Shown here: piece after piece, positions 1 through 8,439 of the stretch | How the letters are laid out: each line of letters opens with the position of its first letter | Position numbering within the stretch: the first letter of the stretch is position 1 | NCBI RefSeq assembly: GCF_002272245.1 | Contig: NZ_NPDD01000088.1 | Span: 1 to 57,551, forward strand | Reading direction: 5' to 3' | From: Bacillus sp. 7884-1 | Lineage (GTDB): Bacteria > Bacillota > Bacilli > Bacillales > Cytobacillaceae | DNA length: 57,551 nt | The notes under the pieces: generated by a model | The model's input: only the letters and a program-made list of their open reading frames with translations | Told to the model about the DNA's origin: nothing | Database searches by the model: none | Program-made: the position numbers and the translations under genes

Positions 1-77
1 GCACAAATCAAAAGAGTTCTAAAATCAACAGTTACCTTTAACACAGCCTAGGTTAAACGGAAGAGAGGGTGTTTACC

Positions 78-1412
78 ATGAGTACAAACAAAAAAGGCAA
101 TCCATGGGCGTTGATACCTTTTGCTGTATTTTTAGTATTATTTATCGGATCGGGAATTGTCACGGGCGATTTTTATAAATTTCCGGTCATTGTGGCAATT
201 GTTATTGCAGCAGCTGTAGCGTTAACAATGAATAGGAAAGAAACTTTTAATCAAAAGGTAGAAATTTTCACTAGAGGTGCGGGGGAATCAAATATCATGC
301 TTATGGTTGTGATTTTCCTGTTAGCAGGTGCCTTTTCAGAGACAGCTAAAGGCATGGGTGCAGTAGATTCAACAGTTAATATGGCATTATCTATAGTACC
401 TCAAAATCTGTTAATGGTCGGTGTCTTTATTATTGCTTGTTTTATATCCTTATCAATGGGGACAAGTATGGGAACAATTGTAGCACTAGCCCCTATAGGA
501 GTTGGTATTAGTGAGCAAACGGATATATCACTTGCTCTTTCGATGGCAGCAGTGATAGGTGGAGCCATGTTTGGGGATAACTTGTCTTTTATTTCGGATA
601 CCACGATTGCAGCAGTCAGGACGCAAGGGACAAAAATGAAAGATAAATTTAAAATGAATTTTCTTATTGTTCTTCCTGCAGCCATTATTACCTGTATCAT
701 TCTTGCTATACTAACAATGGGTGAACAAGCCAATATCAGTCAGCAATCCTTTAATTGGATAAAGATTCTACCCTATCTAGGTGTACTAATTACTGCGTTG
801 GCAGGAGTAAATGTATTTTTGGTTCTTGCATTCGGAATACTGTTCGCCGGTTTTATTGGGATAGTTGATGGCAGTTATAAGCTTATGGAACTCATTCAGA
901 AAACGAGTGAGGGTATGGCGGGAATGTTTGAAATATCCTTCCTGGCCATTTTAATTGCTGGTATGGTGGAAGTAATAAAACATAATGGCGGAATTGATTA
1001 TTTACTCCATCTCGTAACGAGTAACATTAAATCGAAAAAAGGTGCTGAATTCGGGATCGCTGGACTTGTAAGCTTAACAGATCTAGCAACTGCAAATAAT
1101 ACAATCTCAATCGTTATTGCTGGACCGCTTGCAAAGAATATAGCTGATAAGTACGGAATTGACCCTCGCAAATCAGCAAGTTTACTCGACGTTTTTTCGT
1201 GCAGCATTCAAGGATTAATCCCATATGGAGCTCAATTGCTCGTTGCTGCAGGGGTAGCTGGCATATCCCCTGTCAGTATTTTAACCTATTCTTATTACCC
1301 AGTATTAATAGGAATATGTGGAGTGGCAGCCATTTTAACTGGTTACCCACGTCTTACTATAAAAAGTGGTAATGAAAACACGACTAAACAATTACGTTCT
1401 GATCTACAGTGA
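78..1412 (+). CDS. NhaC-type Na+/H+ antiporter family protein
   Basis: This is a polytopic inner-membrane carrier of about 444 residues with some ten to twelve hydrophobic segments. The pattern (GTSMGTIVALAP, then GGAMFGDNLSFISDTT around residues 130-180) is that of the NhaC/ion-transporter superfamily, which exchanges sodium for protons or carries organic anions. I start it at the ATG at 78 because the AGAGAGGG at 62-69 sits 8 bases before it; a GTG at 69 would lie inside that ribosome binding site. It lies 87 bases ahead of pxpB, so it may bring in a substrate for the 5-oxoprolinase genes; that link is inference from position only. The substrate is not shown by the sequence. Confidence 0.8.
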   Translation: MSTNKKGNPWALIPFAVFLVLFIGSGIVTGDFYKFPVIVAIVIAAAVALTMNRKETFNQKVEIFTRGAGESNIMLMVVIFLLAGAFSETAKGMGAVDSTVNMALSIVPQNLLMVGVFIIACFISLSMGTSMGTIVALAPIGVGISEQTDISLALSMAAVIGGAMFGDNLSFISDTTIAAVRTQGTKMKDKFKMNFLIVLPAAIITCIILAILTMGEQANISQQSFNWIKILPYLGVLITALAGVNVFLVLAFGILFAGFIGIVDGSYKLMELIQKTSEGMAGMFEISFLAILIAGMVEVIKHNGGIDYLLHLVTSNIKSKKGAEFGIAGLVSLTDLATANNTISIVIAGPLAKNIADKYGIDPRKSASLLDVFSCSIQGLIPYGAQLLVAAGVAGISPVSILTYSYYPVLIGICGVAAILTGYPRLTIKSGNENTTKQLRSDLQ

Positions 1413-1428
1413 TCAGAGCGTTTTTTTT
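1395..1428 (+). terminator. Intrinsic terminator overlapping the nhaC-like stop codon
   Basis: A 10-bp stem (CGTTCTGATC / GATCAGAGCG, one G-U pair) with a 6-base loop is followed by eight T. The left arm lies inside the last codons of the transporter gene, so transcription of pxpBAC probably depends partly on read-through or its own start. Confidence 0.85.
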
Positions 1429-1499
1429 GCATAATCACGATGAATTACATAAAGTAAAGTTTAATAATAACAAATTCTTGCGACAAGAAGGTGAGGTAA

Positions 1500-2225
1500 A
1501 TGTGTGTTGAAATTGTACCATTAGGTGATTCCGCAATCACGATTACCTTTGGCAATAAAATTGATGAAAGGATTCATCATCAAATTCATCAATTTCTACA
1601 TGTGTTTAGAGGAAATAAGGTGGTAGGAGTGCTAGAATGTATCCCTGCCTATACGTCCATCTCCATATTTTATAATCCCTCAATTATTTCATATAATCTA
1701 TTAAAGAAAAAAGTATATTCAGCCTATGAGGCTGCACTGGAAACAACCAAAATAGAATCAATTGTCTATAGGATCCCGGTTTATTATGGCGGGGAGACTG
1801 GACCGGATCTAAATTTCATTGCCGAATACAATAAAATAAGTGAGCAGGAAGTAATTAATCATCACGCAAACAAAGAATACTTGATACATATGATTGGGTT
1901 TGTAGCGGGTTTCCCATATCTAGGCGGACTTTCCGATAAAATCACCGCTCCTCGTCTAGAAAAGCCGAGATCCAAAATAGCGGCAGGGTCTGTTGGTATT
2001 GGAGGAAGTCAAACGGGGATATATCCAGCTGAGGTACCTTCGGGTTGGAGGATTATTGGCATAACCCCATTACGATTATTTGATATTGAAAATGAAAATC
2101 CGTCGCTTTTATCGACAGGAAATTATGTCACCTTCCTGCCTGTAGATTATGAGGAGTTCCTTTACCTAAAAGAACGGGCAGCTGCTAGAAAGTATGAAAT
2201 ATTGACTTACAAAAAGGGAGAGTAA
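1500..2225 (+). CDS. pxpB: 5-oxoprolinase subunit PxpB (KipI family)
   Basis: The 241-residue protein has the allophanate-hydrolase subunit 1 (AHS1) fold signature: PLGDSAITITFG at the N terminus, GFVAGFPYLGGL around residue 133, and a PRSKIAAGSVGIGGSQTGIYP stretch split over residues 157-178. PxpB works with PxpA and PxpC in ATP-dependent opening of 5-oxoproline (pyroglutamate) to glutamate in the cytosol. In B. subtilis the homologue KipI was first described as an inhibitor of the sporulation kinase KinA. The ATG at 1500 follows an AAGGTGAGG ribosome site. Five bases separate it from pxpA, which supports one transcript. Confidence 0.92.
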   Translation: MCVEIVPLGDSAITITFGNKIDERIHHQIHQFLHVFRGNKVVGVLECIPAYTSISIFYNPSIISYNLLKKKVYSAYEAALETTKIESIVYRIPVYYGGETGPDLNFIAEYNKISEQEVINHHANKEYLIHMIGFVAGFPYLGGLSDKITAPRLEKPRSKIAAGSVGIGGSQTGIYPAEVPSGWRIIGITPLRLFDIENENPSLLSTGNYVTFLPVDYEEFLYLKERAAARKYEILTYKKGE

Positions 2226-2230
2226 TAGAC

Positions 2231-2989
2231 ATGAATGTTATTGATCTTAATTGTGATCTTGGAGAGAGTTATGGGTTATATAAAATTGGAAATGATAAAG
2301 AAATTATGAAACATATCTCTTCTGCAAATATTGCTTGCGGCTATCATGCTGGAGATCATAATGTGATGATGGAAACCGTAAAACTGGCTAAAAAGTATCA
2401 TGTGAGAATTGGCGCACACCCTGGATTTCCTGATCTAGCAGGATTTGGACGGCGGGAAATGAATATTAATCCAACAGAAATTTATAATCTAACCCTCTAT
2501 CAGATTGGTGCCCTAGCTGCGTTTGCTCAAACTCAAGGTGTATCATTGGTTCATGTAAAGCCACATGGTGCACTATATAATATGGCATCTAGTAGTCGTT
2601 CAATCGCTGTTGCTATTGCACAGGCTGTAGCAGATTATGATAGAAGATTAATCCTTTTTGGTTTATCTGGCAGTGAACTTATACTGGCAGGTAATGAAAA
2701 GGGCTTGCTGACAGCGTCAGAAGTATTTGCTGATCGAACCTATCAGCCTGATGGGACCTTAACCTCGAGAAGCCAACAGAACAGTATGATTCATGATGTG
2801 AAGCTTGCAGCGGAAAGATTAATTCGAATGGTTAAGGAAGGAAAAGTAACTGCAACAGATGGTACCGACATAGATATCAGTGCAGACACAATATGTGTTC
2901 ATGGCGATGAACCTGATGCCTTAGAGTTTAGTAAGGAATTAAAACAAGCTTTGTTAAAGGAAAATATAGGGATAAGAAAGTGTTGGTAA
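2231..2989 (+). CDS. pxpA: 5-oxoprolinase subunit PxpA (LamB/YcsF family)
   Basis: The 252-residue protein carries the YcsF hallmarks: NCDLGESYG at residues 7-15, NIACGYHAGD near 34-43, RIGAHPGFPD near 58-67 and VKPHGALYN near 110. These histidines and acidic residues probably make up the active-site end of a TIM-like barrel. Together with PxpB and PxpC it cleaves 5-oxoproline to glutamate, a housekeeping route for spontaneously formed pyroglutamate. Its length is normal for the family. The gene lies between pxpB (5-base gap) and pxpC (overlap of about 10 bases if pxpC starts at 2980), typical of translational coupling. Confidence 0.94.
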   Translation: MNVIDLNCDLGESYGLYKIGNDKEIMKHISSANIACGYHAGDHNVMMETVKLAKKYHVRIGAHPGFPDLAGFGRREMNINPTEIYNLTLYQIGALAAFAQTQGVSLVHVKPHGALYNMASSSRSIAVAIAQAVADYDRRLILFGLSGSELILAGNEKGLLTASEVFADRTYQPDGTLTSRSQQNSMIHDVKLAAERLIRMVKEGKVTATDGTDIDISADTICVHGDEPDALEFSKELKQALLKENIGIRKCW

Positions 2990-3939
2990 GTAAGATGAAG
3001 ACTCCAATCTTTAAGGTAATAAAACCAGGATTGCAAACTACTGTACAAGACCTCGGAAGATATGGATTCCGTGAATACGGGGTTAGCCCATCAGGAGCGA
3101 TGGACTCATATTCTTTACAAATGGGTAATTTATTAGTTGGTAACTTCTTAGGTGAGGCAGCACTTGAAGCACCTCTAATAGGACCCGTTCTCTTGGCTTT
3201 GCATGACGTCTCTATTGCAATATGCGGCGGTAATTTCACCCCGAAAATTAATAATAAGGAGGTAAACCTTTGGAAATGCACCGTAATAAAGAAAGGGCAA
3301 ACCCTCTCGTTTGGCAGGGTAAAAGAGGGAGCAAGAACGTATATTAGTGTTGCTGGAGGTATTCATGTTCCACTCGTATTGAACAGTAAATCAACATATT
3401 TAACAGGGAAATTTGGAGGGTTGGATGGCAGGGCTCTAAAAGAAGGAGATATCCTTTATGGGAAACCCTGCATCAGAAGAAATAGATTTCTTCACGCCAA
3501 GTTTATTCCAGAATATACGAATTCATTAACACTTAGGATAATAGCGGGCCCCCATAAGGATAAATTTACTTCATTCGGATTCGAAACATTCCTGACTAGA
3601 GAATATATCATCTCTCCTCAATCAAACCGAATGGGGTATCAATTATCGGGTCCAAAAATTGAGCATAGCAGTACAGCTGATATTATTTCTGACACCATTC
3701 CCTTAGGTGGAATTCAAGTCCCACCAAGCGGGCAGCCCATTATTCTAATGGCTGAGCACCAAACTACAGGAGGCTATTCTAGAATAGGAACGGTTATATC
3801 AACAGATATCCCGCTTCTTGCTCAAGCTAAACCGGGAACAAGGATAAGATTTAAGGAGATTTCCCTTCAATCTGCCCAAAATTTGATAATCGAATGTAAG
3901 AAAACGATAAAATATTTAAACTTGTTGTCTAGGTCTTAA
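2980..3939 (+). CDS. pxpC: 5-oxoprolinase subunit PxpC (KipA, biotin-dependent carboxyltransferase-like)
   Basis: This is an AHS2/KipA-type protein of 319 residues. GLQTTVQDLGRYGFREYGV near the N terminus and PQSNRMGYQLSG near residue 210 are typical of the family. It completes the PxpABC complex. The listed GTG at 2980 has an AGGGA site 8 bases upstream and overlaps pxpA; a later ATG at 2995 is possible but has a poorer ribosome site. No regulator gene of the KipR type follows, unlike in B. subtilis. The family name mentions biotin, but no biotin attachment lysine motif is visible here. Confidence 0.92.
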   Translation: MLVSKMKTPIFKVIKPGLQTTVQDLGRYGFREYGVSPSGAMDSYSLQMGNLLVGNFLGEAALEAPLIGPVLLALHDVSIAICGGNFTPKINNKEVNLWKCTVIKKGQTLSFGRVKEGARTYISVAGGIHVPLVLNSKSTYLTGKFGGLDGRALKEGDILYGKPCIRRNRFLHAKFIPEYTNSLTLRIIAGPHKDKFTSFGFETFLTREYIISPQSNRMGYQLSGPKIEHSSTADIISDTIPLGGIQVPPSGQPIILMAEHQTTGGYSRIGTVISTDIPLLAQAKPGTRIRFKEISLQSAQNLIIECKKTIKYLNLLSRS

Positions 3940-3984
3940 CCTTCCTAAAAGTGAACTTAAATTCAGGTTTAATAGATTTTATGA

Positions 3985-3990
3985 TATAAT
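3985..3990 (+). promoter_or_regulatory. Candidate -10 box for the yitT-like gene
   Basis: A perfect TATAAT stands 124 bases before the chosen start. The -35 region (TTCAGG at 17-base spacing) is poor, so this is only a candidate. Confidence 0.35.
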
Positions 3991-4114
3991 GATAGTAATA
4001 AATAATTCATGATAGCTGCATAACTTGGTAATAATAACCTAGTCCGAGAATTAACAGCATAATTAACTTCTCAAGTATGGTTTTTATAATAAATTTTTGA
4101 TAAGGTGTGATTTT

Positions 4115-4999
4115 GTGACAGAATTAGTAAACGGAAAAGTGCAGCATCGAAAACTGCCTCTTAGTAAAAAAATCTTTCGAGCGATAGCCATTTCTCTCGG
4201 TGCGATATTAATGGCTACCGGTCTAGAGATCTTTTTAGTCCCCAACAAAGTAATTGATGGCGGCGTAACAGGTATATCGATAATGTTATCTCATCTAACG
4301 GGTCTTGAGCTCGGTATCTTTCTATTCCTGTTAAACCTGCCATTTGTATATTTGGGATACAAACAGATGGGTAAAACCTTCGCTATTTCTACTGTATATG
4401 GAATTATTGTTTTATCTGTTTTTACAACATTATTTCATCCAATACCAGCCTTTACCGACGATATACTTCTTGCGACCATTTTTGGCGGCATGATATTAGG
4501 AATTGGAGTTGGAATTGTTATTCGCTTCGGTGGAGCATTAGATGGTACAGAAATACTATCGCTTGTGATCACCAAGAAAGTACCATTCTCCGTTGGTCAA
4601 ATTATTATGTTTATTAACCTCTTTATTTTAGGGGCAGCAGGATTTGTGTTCAGTTGGGACCGGGCGATGTATTCCTTGCTAGCTTACGTTATTGCTGCGA
4701 AAGCAATTGATACGGTAGTGGATGGTTTCGAGGAATCGAAATCTGTTTGGATTATCAGTGATGTAGCAGAAGAAATTGGAAATGCCGTAAATGCTCGCTT
4801 AGGTCGTGGTGTAACATACCTTAAGGGTGAGGGAGCCTATACCGGAGACCATAAGAAGGTAATTTTCAGTATCATCACTCGACTAGAAGAATCGAAACTG
4901 ACAACGATTGTTGAGGAAATTGATCCAAATGCCTTTTTGGCGATAGCAGACATATCCGAAGTTAGGGGCGGACGTTTCAAGAAGAGGGACATCCATTAA
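4115..4999 (+). CDS. YitT family membrane protein (DUF161/DUF2179)
   Basis: The 294-residue protein has five to six membrane segments in its first 190 residues, followed by a soluble C-terminal DUF2179 domain (VTYLKGEGAYTGDHKKVIF region). This is the standard YitT layout; family members are abundant in Bacillaceae and their substrate is unknown. I start it at the GTG at 4115, which follows AAGGTGTGA at 4102-4110; a TTG at 4097 is upstream of that ribosome site. NKVIDGGVTGIS near residue 42 is a characteristic motif. It stands alone between two terminators. Confidence 0.85.
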   Translation: MTELVNGKVQHRKLPLSKKIFRAIAISLGAILMATGLEIFLVPNKVIDGGVTGISIMLSHLTGLELGIFLFLLNLPFVYLGYKQMGKTFAISTVYGIIVLSVFTTLFHPIPAFTDDILLATIFGGMILGIGVGIVIRFGGALDGTEILSLVITKKVPFSVGQIIMFINLFILGAAGFVFSWDRAMYSLLAYVIAAKAIDTVVDGFEESKSVWIISDVAEEIGNAVNARLGRGVTYLKGEGAYTGDHKKVIFSIITRLEESKLTTIVEEIDPNAFLAIADISEVRGGRFKKRDIH

Positions 5000-5013
5000 T
5001 TTACACATTTACG

Positions 5014-5049
5014 AAAAAATCTCAGGGCTAAGTTCTCTGGGATTTTTTT
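5014..5049 (+). terminator. Intrinsic terminator after the yitT-like gene
   Basis: The arms ATCTCAG and CTGGGAT pair (one G-U), extended by flanking A and T tracts, followed by TTTTTTT. Confidence 0.8.
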
Positions 5050-5123
5050 ATTATCCTCTTTCAACGGTTTTTATGTTACATTTGATGTGTAACTGATAGA
5101 TTACTAGAAAAGGATGAAACGGG

Positions 5124-6548
5124 ATGTCAACAGACAAGAAAAGAATTGAGAAAGACTTCTTAGGTGAAAAAGAGATACCGGTTGATGCGTACTATGGGAT
5201 TCAAACGATCAGGGCAGTAGAGAATTTTCCGATTACAGGTTATCGCATTCATGAGTCCCTAATTAAAGCGCTTGCAATGGTAAAAAAGGCAGCAGCAATT
5301 GCTAATATGAATACTACTAGATTATACAAAGGTCTTGCTGATGTCATCATACAAGCTGCAGATGAGATTATTGCTGGTAAATGGGATGATCAATTTATCG
5401 TCGATCCGATTCAGGGTGGTGCGGGTACATCGATGAACATGAATGTAAATGAAGTCATCGCTAATCGTGGACTCGAATTACTTGGCCAAGCTAAAGGTGA
5501 TTATTTTCATTTAAGTCCTAACACACATGTAAATATGTCACAATCTACGAATGATGTTTTTCCAACAGCAATACATATCTCAACTCTTACATTATTAGAA
5601 AAATTACTAGTAACAATGGAAGATATGCAAAAAGTATTCAAACAAAAAGCTGTCCAGTTTGAGAAGGTTATTAAAATGGGACGTACGCATCTACAGGATG
5701 CCGTTCCGATTCGTCTTGGACAAGAATTTGAAGCTTACTCTCGGGTCCTTACTCGTGATATCAATCGAATTAAACATACACGAGAGCATTTGTTAGAAGT
5801 GAATATGGGAGCGACAGCAGTAGGAACAGGCTTGAACGCAGATCCTAAATATATTAAAGATGTAGTGAAACAACTCGCTGAAATCAGTGGTTTTCCACTT
5901 GTAAATGCAGAGCACCTTGTGGATGCTACCCAAAATACAGACGCTTATACAGAGGTTTCAGCCGCTCTAAAAGTCTGCATGATGAATATGTCGAAAATCG
6001 CTAATGACCTTCGCTTGATGGCTTCAGGTCCTCGAGCTGGGCTTGGTGAAATTCGTCTGCCTGCACGTCAGCCAGGTTCTTCGATTATGCCAGGAAAGGT
6101 GAATCCAGTTATGCCTGAGCTAATCAATCAAATTGCCTTCCAGGTGATTGGGAATGACCACACCATTTGTCTTGCATCTGAAGCTGGTCAACTTGAGCTG
6201 AATGTAATGGAGCCAGTTTTAGTTTTTAACCTTCTTCAGTCCATCAGTATTATGAACAACGGGTTCCGTGCTTTTACAGACCATTGCTTAACAGGCATTG
6301 AAGCAAATGAAGAGCGTTTAAAAGATTATGTAAACAAAAGTGTGGGAATTATTACGGCTGTAAATCCACATCTCGGATACGAAGTAGCAGCACGAATTGC
6401 CAGAGAAGCGACCATTTCTGGGAAATCTGTTCGTGAACTATGTTTACAGTATGATGTTTTAACAGAAGAGGAATTAGATATTATATTGAATGTCTATGAA
6501 ATGACTGAGCCAGGTATTGCAGGAGAAGAACTTTTGGATAGAGATTAA
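5124..6548 (+). CDS. aspA: Aspartate ammonia-lyase (aspartase)
   Basis: Aspartase interconverts L-aspartate with fumarate plus ammonia in the cytosol. The 474-residue length is usual. The superfamily signature GSSIMPGKVNPVMPE begins near residue 318 and holds the mobile catalytic serine loop; VNMSQSTNDVFPT near 134 and GRTHLQDAVP near 189 are the other two conserved blocks. The related fumarase shares these blocks; the N-terminal RIEKDFLGEKEIP and overall pattern favour aspartase. The ATG at 5124 follows AAAGGATGAAAC. It is monocistronic here, without the upstream asparaginase gene ansA found in B. subtilis. Confidence 0.93.
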   Translation: MSTDKKRIEKDFLGEKEIPVDAYYGIQTIRAVENFPITGYRIHESLIKALAMVKKAAAIANMNTTRLYKGLADVIIQAADEIIAGKWDDQFIVDPIQGGAGTSMNMNVNEVIANRGLELLGQAKGDYFHLSPNTHVNMSQSTNDVFPTAIHISTLTLLEKLLVTMEDMQKVFKQKAVQFEKVIKMGRTHLQDAVPIRLGQEFEAYSRVLTRDINRIKHTREHLLEVNMGATAVGTGLNADPKYIKDVVKQLAEISGFPLVNAEHLVDATQNTDAYTEVSAALKVCMMNMSKIANDLRLMASGPRAGLGEIRLPARQPGSSIMPGKVNPVMPELINQIAFQVIGNDHTICLASEAGQLELNVMEPVLVFNLLQSISIMNNGFRAFTDHCLTGIEANEERLKDYVNKSVGIITAVNPHLGYEVAARIAREATISGKSVRELCLQYDVLTEEELDIILNVYEMTEPGIAGEELLDRD

Positions 6549-6553
6549 TCTTT

Positions 6554-6583
6554 GAAGGGTGCTCCTTAATGAGCACCCTTCTT
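6554..6583. terminator. Bidirectional terminator between aspA and the deacetylase gene
   Basis: An 11-bp perfect stem (GAAGGGTGCTC / GAGCACCCTTC) with a 6-base loop lies between two convergent genes. The T-tract on either side is short. Confidence 0.75.
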
Positions 6584-6588
6584 AGTGT

Positions 6589-7785
6589 CTATAAATCGAG
6601 TAATTCTGTTAGGGTTACTAAGTTATATCCCATTGATTTTAGTATAGGGATGACCCTATCAACTGCTTCAGGTGTATTGATTCCTCCAATATGCATGAGG
6701 ATGATGTCTCCGTTGCTTGCTCCTGATTGTATTCTTGAAATAATAACTTCAACAGAAGGCTGCTGCCAGTCAATGGTATCAATGGTCCATTGGATGCTGT
6801 ATGGATATCCTGCACTGCCAACAGCTTTTAGGGCAGCTGCATTATAGGAACCAAAAGGAAAGCGGAAATAAGGACGTGGAGTAACACCTGTTGCTCGTTT
6901 TATTGCTTCTTCTGCTTTTATAATATCCTGGACAAAAATATTCGTATTCGTGTTAACTGAATCTGGGTGGGAGTAAGTATGGTTTCCAATATCATGCCCA
7001 TCAACAGCCATTTTCTTAGCGTAACTCGGAAACTTATCTGCCCAGCTTCCTGTAAGGAAAAAAGTCGCTTTAACGTTATGCTTTTTCAGTACATCCAAAA
7101 TTGCAATTCCAATTGCGTCACTGCCGGCATCAAAGGTTAAGGCGATTTCCTTTTGCTGAAGGCTGCCGTTTGAAATGATGACAGATTGCGCTGTCGTTGG
7201 TGGAGTTTCTTGTTTTGGCGGTTCTTGTGGCGGAGGTGGCTCAACATTTTTTCCATATAATTTTAAGATTTGACCAACGAAGATATTATCTGAGGTTAGA
7301 TTATTCCATTGCTTTATTTTAGCAACTGTCAAATCGGCCCTCTCTGCAATCGACCATAAGGTGTCTCCAGCCACAACTTTATAATCCACAGTTCCATCTT
7401 CTGGGACAATAATTTTTGCAGGTTCTGCAGGAGGTGGATCGGCTGGCTCCTCATCTTTCGGATCTTCATCTTTTGGCTCTTCACCGGCTGGTTCTTCATC
7501 ATTTGGATCTTCAACTGTTGGATTTACTGGTGGAGGATTTTCTATACCTGGGTCCTCGTTTCCTTTATCAGGAATTTCGGTCATGGGTGGATCAGGATTG
7601 TTTTGTCCAGGCTTTGAAAGGTCCCAATTTAAGAAAAACAACATAAAGACAAAGCCAATCATACTCAAGGCTGTAAGTGAGAAGTAAATCCACTTCCCCC
7701 TCTTTTTTTGGAAGTGCGAAACAACCCCCAATACTAGGAATAATGAAAATATCATAACGGTAAGAATCATTATTATTCCTGTCAT
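6589..7785 (-). CDS. Membrane-anchored LysM and polysaccharide deacetylase protein
   Basis: The 398-residue protein starts with two membrane helices (about 2-23 and 33-53). A proline- and acid-rich linker follows (about 60-128, repeated EEPxDE units). Then comes a LysM peptidoglycan-binding domain (134-178) and a NodB-type deacetylase domain (211-398). The NodB motifs are TFDAGSD at 217-223, the metal-binding pair HTYSH at 269-273, RPYFRFPFG around R308 and LMHIGG with H365. It probably removes acetyl groups from cell-wall glycans outside the membrane. The second motif-1 residue is Ala where many family members have Asp, as in several delta-lactam-type or DAG-type deacetylases. An AAGGGGGAA site precedes the ATG. 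Confidence 0.87.
   Translation of the reverse strand: MTGIIMILTVMIFSLFLVLGVVSHFQKKRGKWIYFSLTALSMIGFVFMLFFLNWDLSKPGQNNPDPPMTEIPDKGNEDPGIENPPPVNPTVEDPNDEEPAGEEPKDEDPKDEEPADPPPAEPAKIIVPEDGTVDYKVVAGDTLWSIAERADLTVAKIKQWNNLTSDNIFVGQILKLYGKNVEPPPPQEPPKQETPPTTAQSVIISNGSLQQKEIALTFDAGSDAIGIAILDVLKKHNVKATFFLTGSWADKFPSYAKKMAVDGHDIGNHTYSHPDSVNTNTNIFVQDIIKAEEAIKRATGVTPRPYFRFPFGSYNAAALKAVGSAGYPYSIQWTIDTIDWQQPSVEVIISRIQSGASNGDIILMHIGGINTPEAVDRVIPILKSMGYNLVTLTELLDL
7400..7570. repeat. Low-complexity linker coding repeat
   Basis: Short degenerate units coding for EEPxDE/DPxDE on the minus strand produce the extended acidic-proline spacer between membrane anchor and LysM domain. Such tracts commonly vary in length between strains. 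Confidence 0.6.
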
Positions 7786-7966
7786 CGAAAATTCCCCCTT
7801 ATTGATAAAAATGAATAGGGAGCAGAATTCAAGTTCGGATTATTACTGTATATGGGTACATAATGATTGTCAGTGAGGAATTTAGTAGGAGGAACAAATT
7901 TCTGCTTTAATTATATCATATGAAGGGTTATAGGCAGATGGTCACGAATTATTGGTAACAACATAA

Positions 7967-8003
7967 AAAGAACCGCACATGATTATCATCCGTGCGGTTC
8001 TTT
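7967..8003 (-). terminator. Terminator of the minus-strand small gene
   Basis: A 12-bp perfect stem (AAAGAACCGCAC / GTGCGGTTCTTT) reads into TTTTATG on the minus strand, 4 bases after the stop codon. Confidence 0.85.
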
Positions 8004-8006
8004 ACG

Positions 8007-8357
8007 TTATTTTTCACTCTTCTTATCATTCTTTTTGTCATTCTTTTTATCACTTAGAGCCCTATAGATTTGTGTATACATGCTTCCTTCAGTGATATTT
8101 TCTAGGAAAAAAGGACCAATAAGTTCTAAGTATTCCTCATCGTCAAACAACCTTTTGTTTTCTAATTCCATTTCTCCTAACCCATCGTATGTAGTAAGAA
8201 GTGCATAGGTATGATCTTCTCCTGAAATAGGTGTTAGGATTTCAACATGATGGTTATAATTATCATTTCTGAATTTTTTAATCTCACGTAAATTGTCTAT
8301 CGCTTCTTTAAATTTATCCTGTTTAATAATAAACGTCTGATAAACAAAAACAGACAT
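8007..8357 (-). CDS. Conserved small protein, possible dimeric alpha-beta barrel
   Basis: I do not recognise this 116-residue protein with certainty. It alternates strands and helices (SVFVYQTFIIKQDKFKEAIDNLREIK, then HTYALLTTYDGLGEMEL), a layout like dimeric alpha-beta barrel or NIPSNAP-like proteins. The tail is a charged low-complexity KKNDKKNDKK repeat that is probably disordered. The ATG follows GAGGGGGTGC. It stands alone with its own terminator, downstream of asnA on the same strand but 83 bases away. Confidence 0.6.
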   Translation of the reverse strand: MSVFVYQTFIIKQDKFKEAIDNLREIKKFRNDNYNHHVEILTPISGEDHTYALLTTYDGLGEMELENKRLFDDEEYLELIGPFFLENITEGSMYTQIYRALSDKKNDKKNDKKSEK

Positions 8358-8439
8358 TAAAGCACCCCCTCAAGAAATATACAAGCATACATATCTTTAT
8401 AAATCTCCAGAAAGTCTTCTTATTATTCAGGTAGTTAAT

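Noticed and set aside
401..733. 110-residue minus-strand ORF inside the NhaC-like gene
   Set aside because: Antisense shadow of a membrane protein gene, without start signals.
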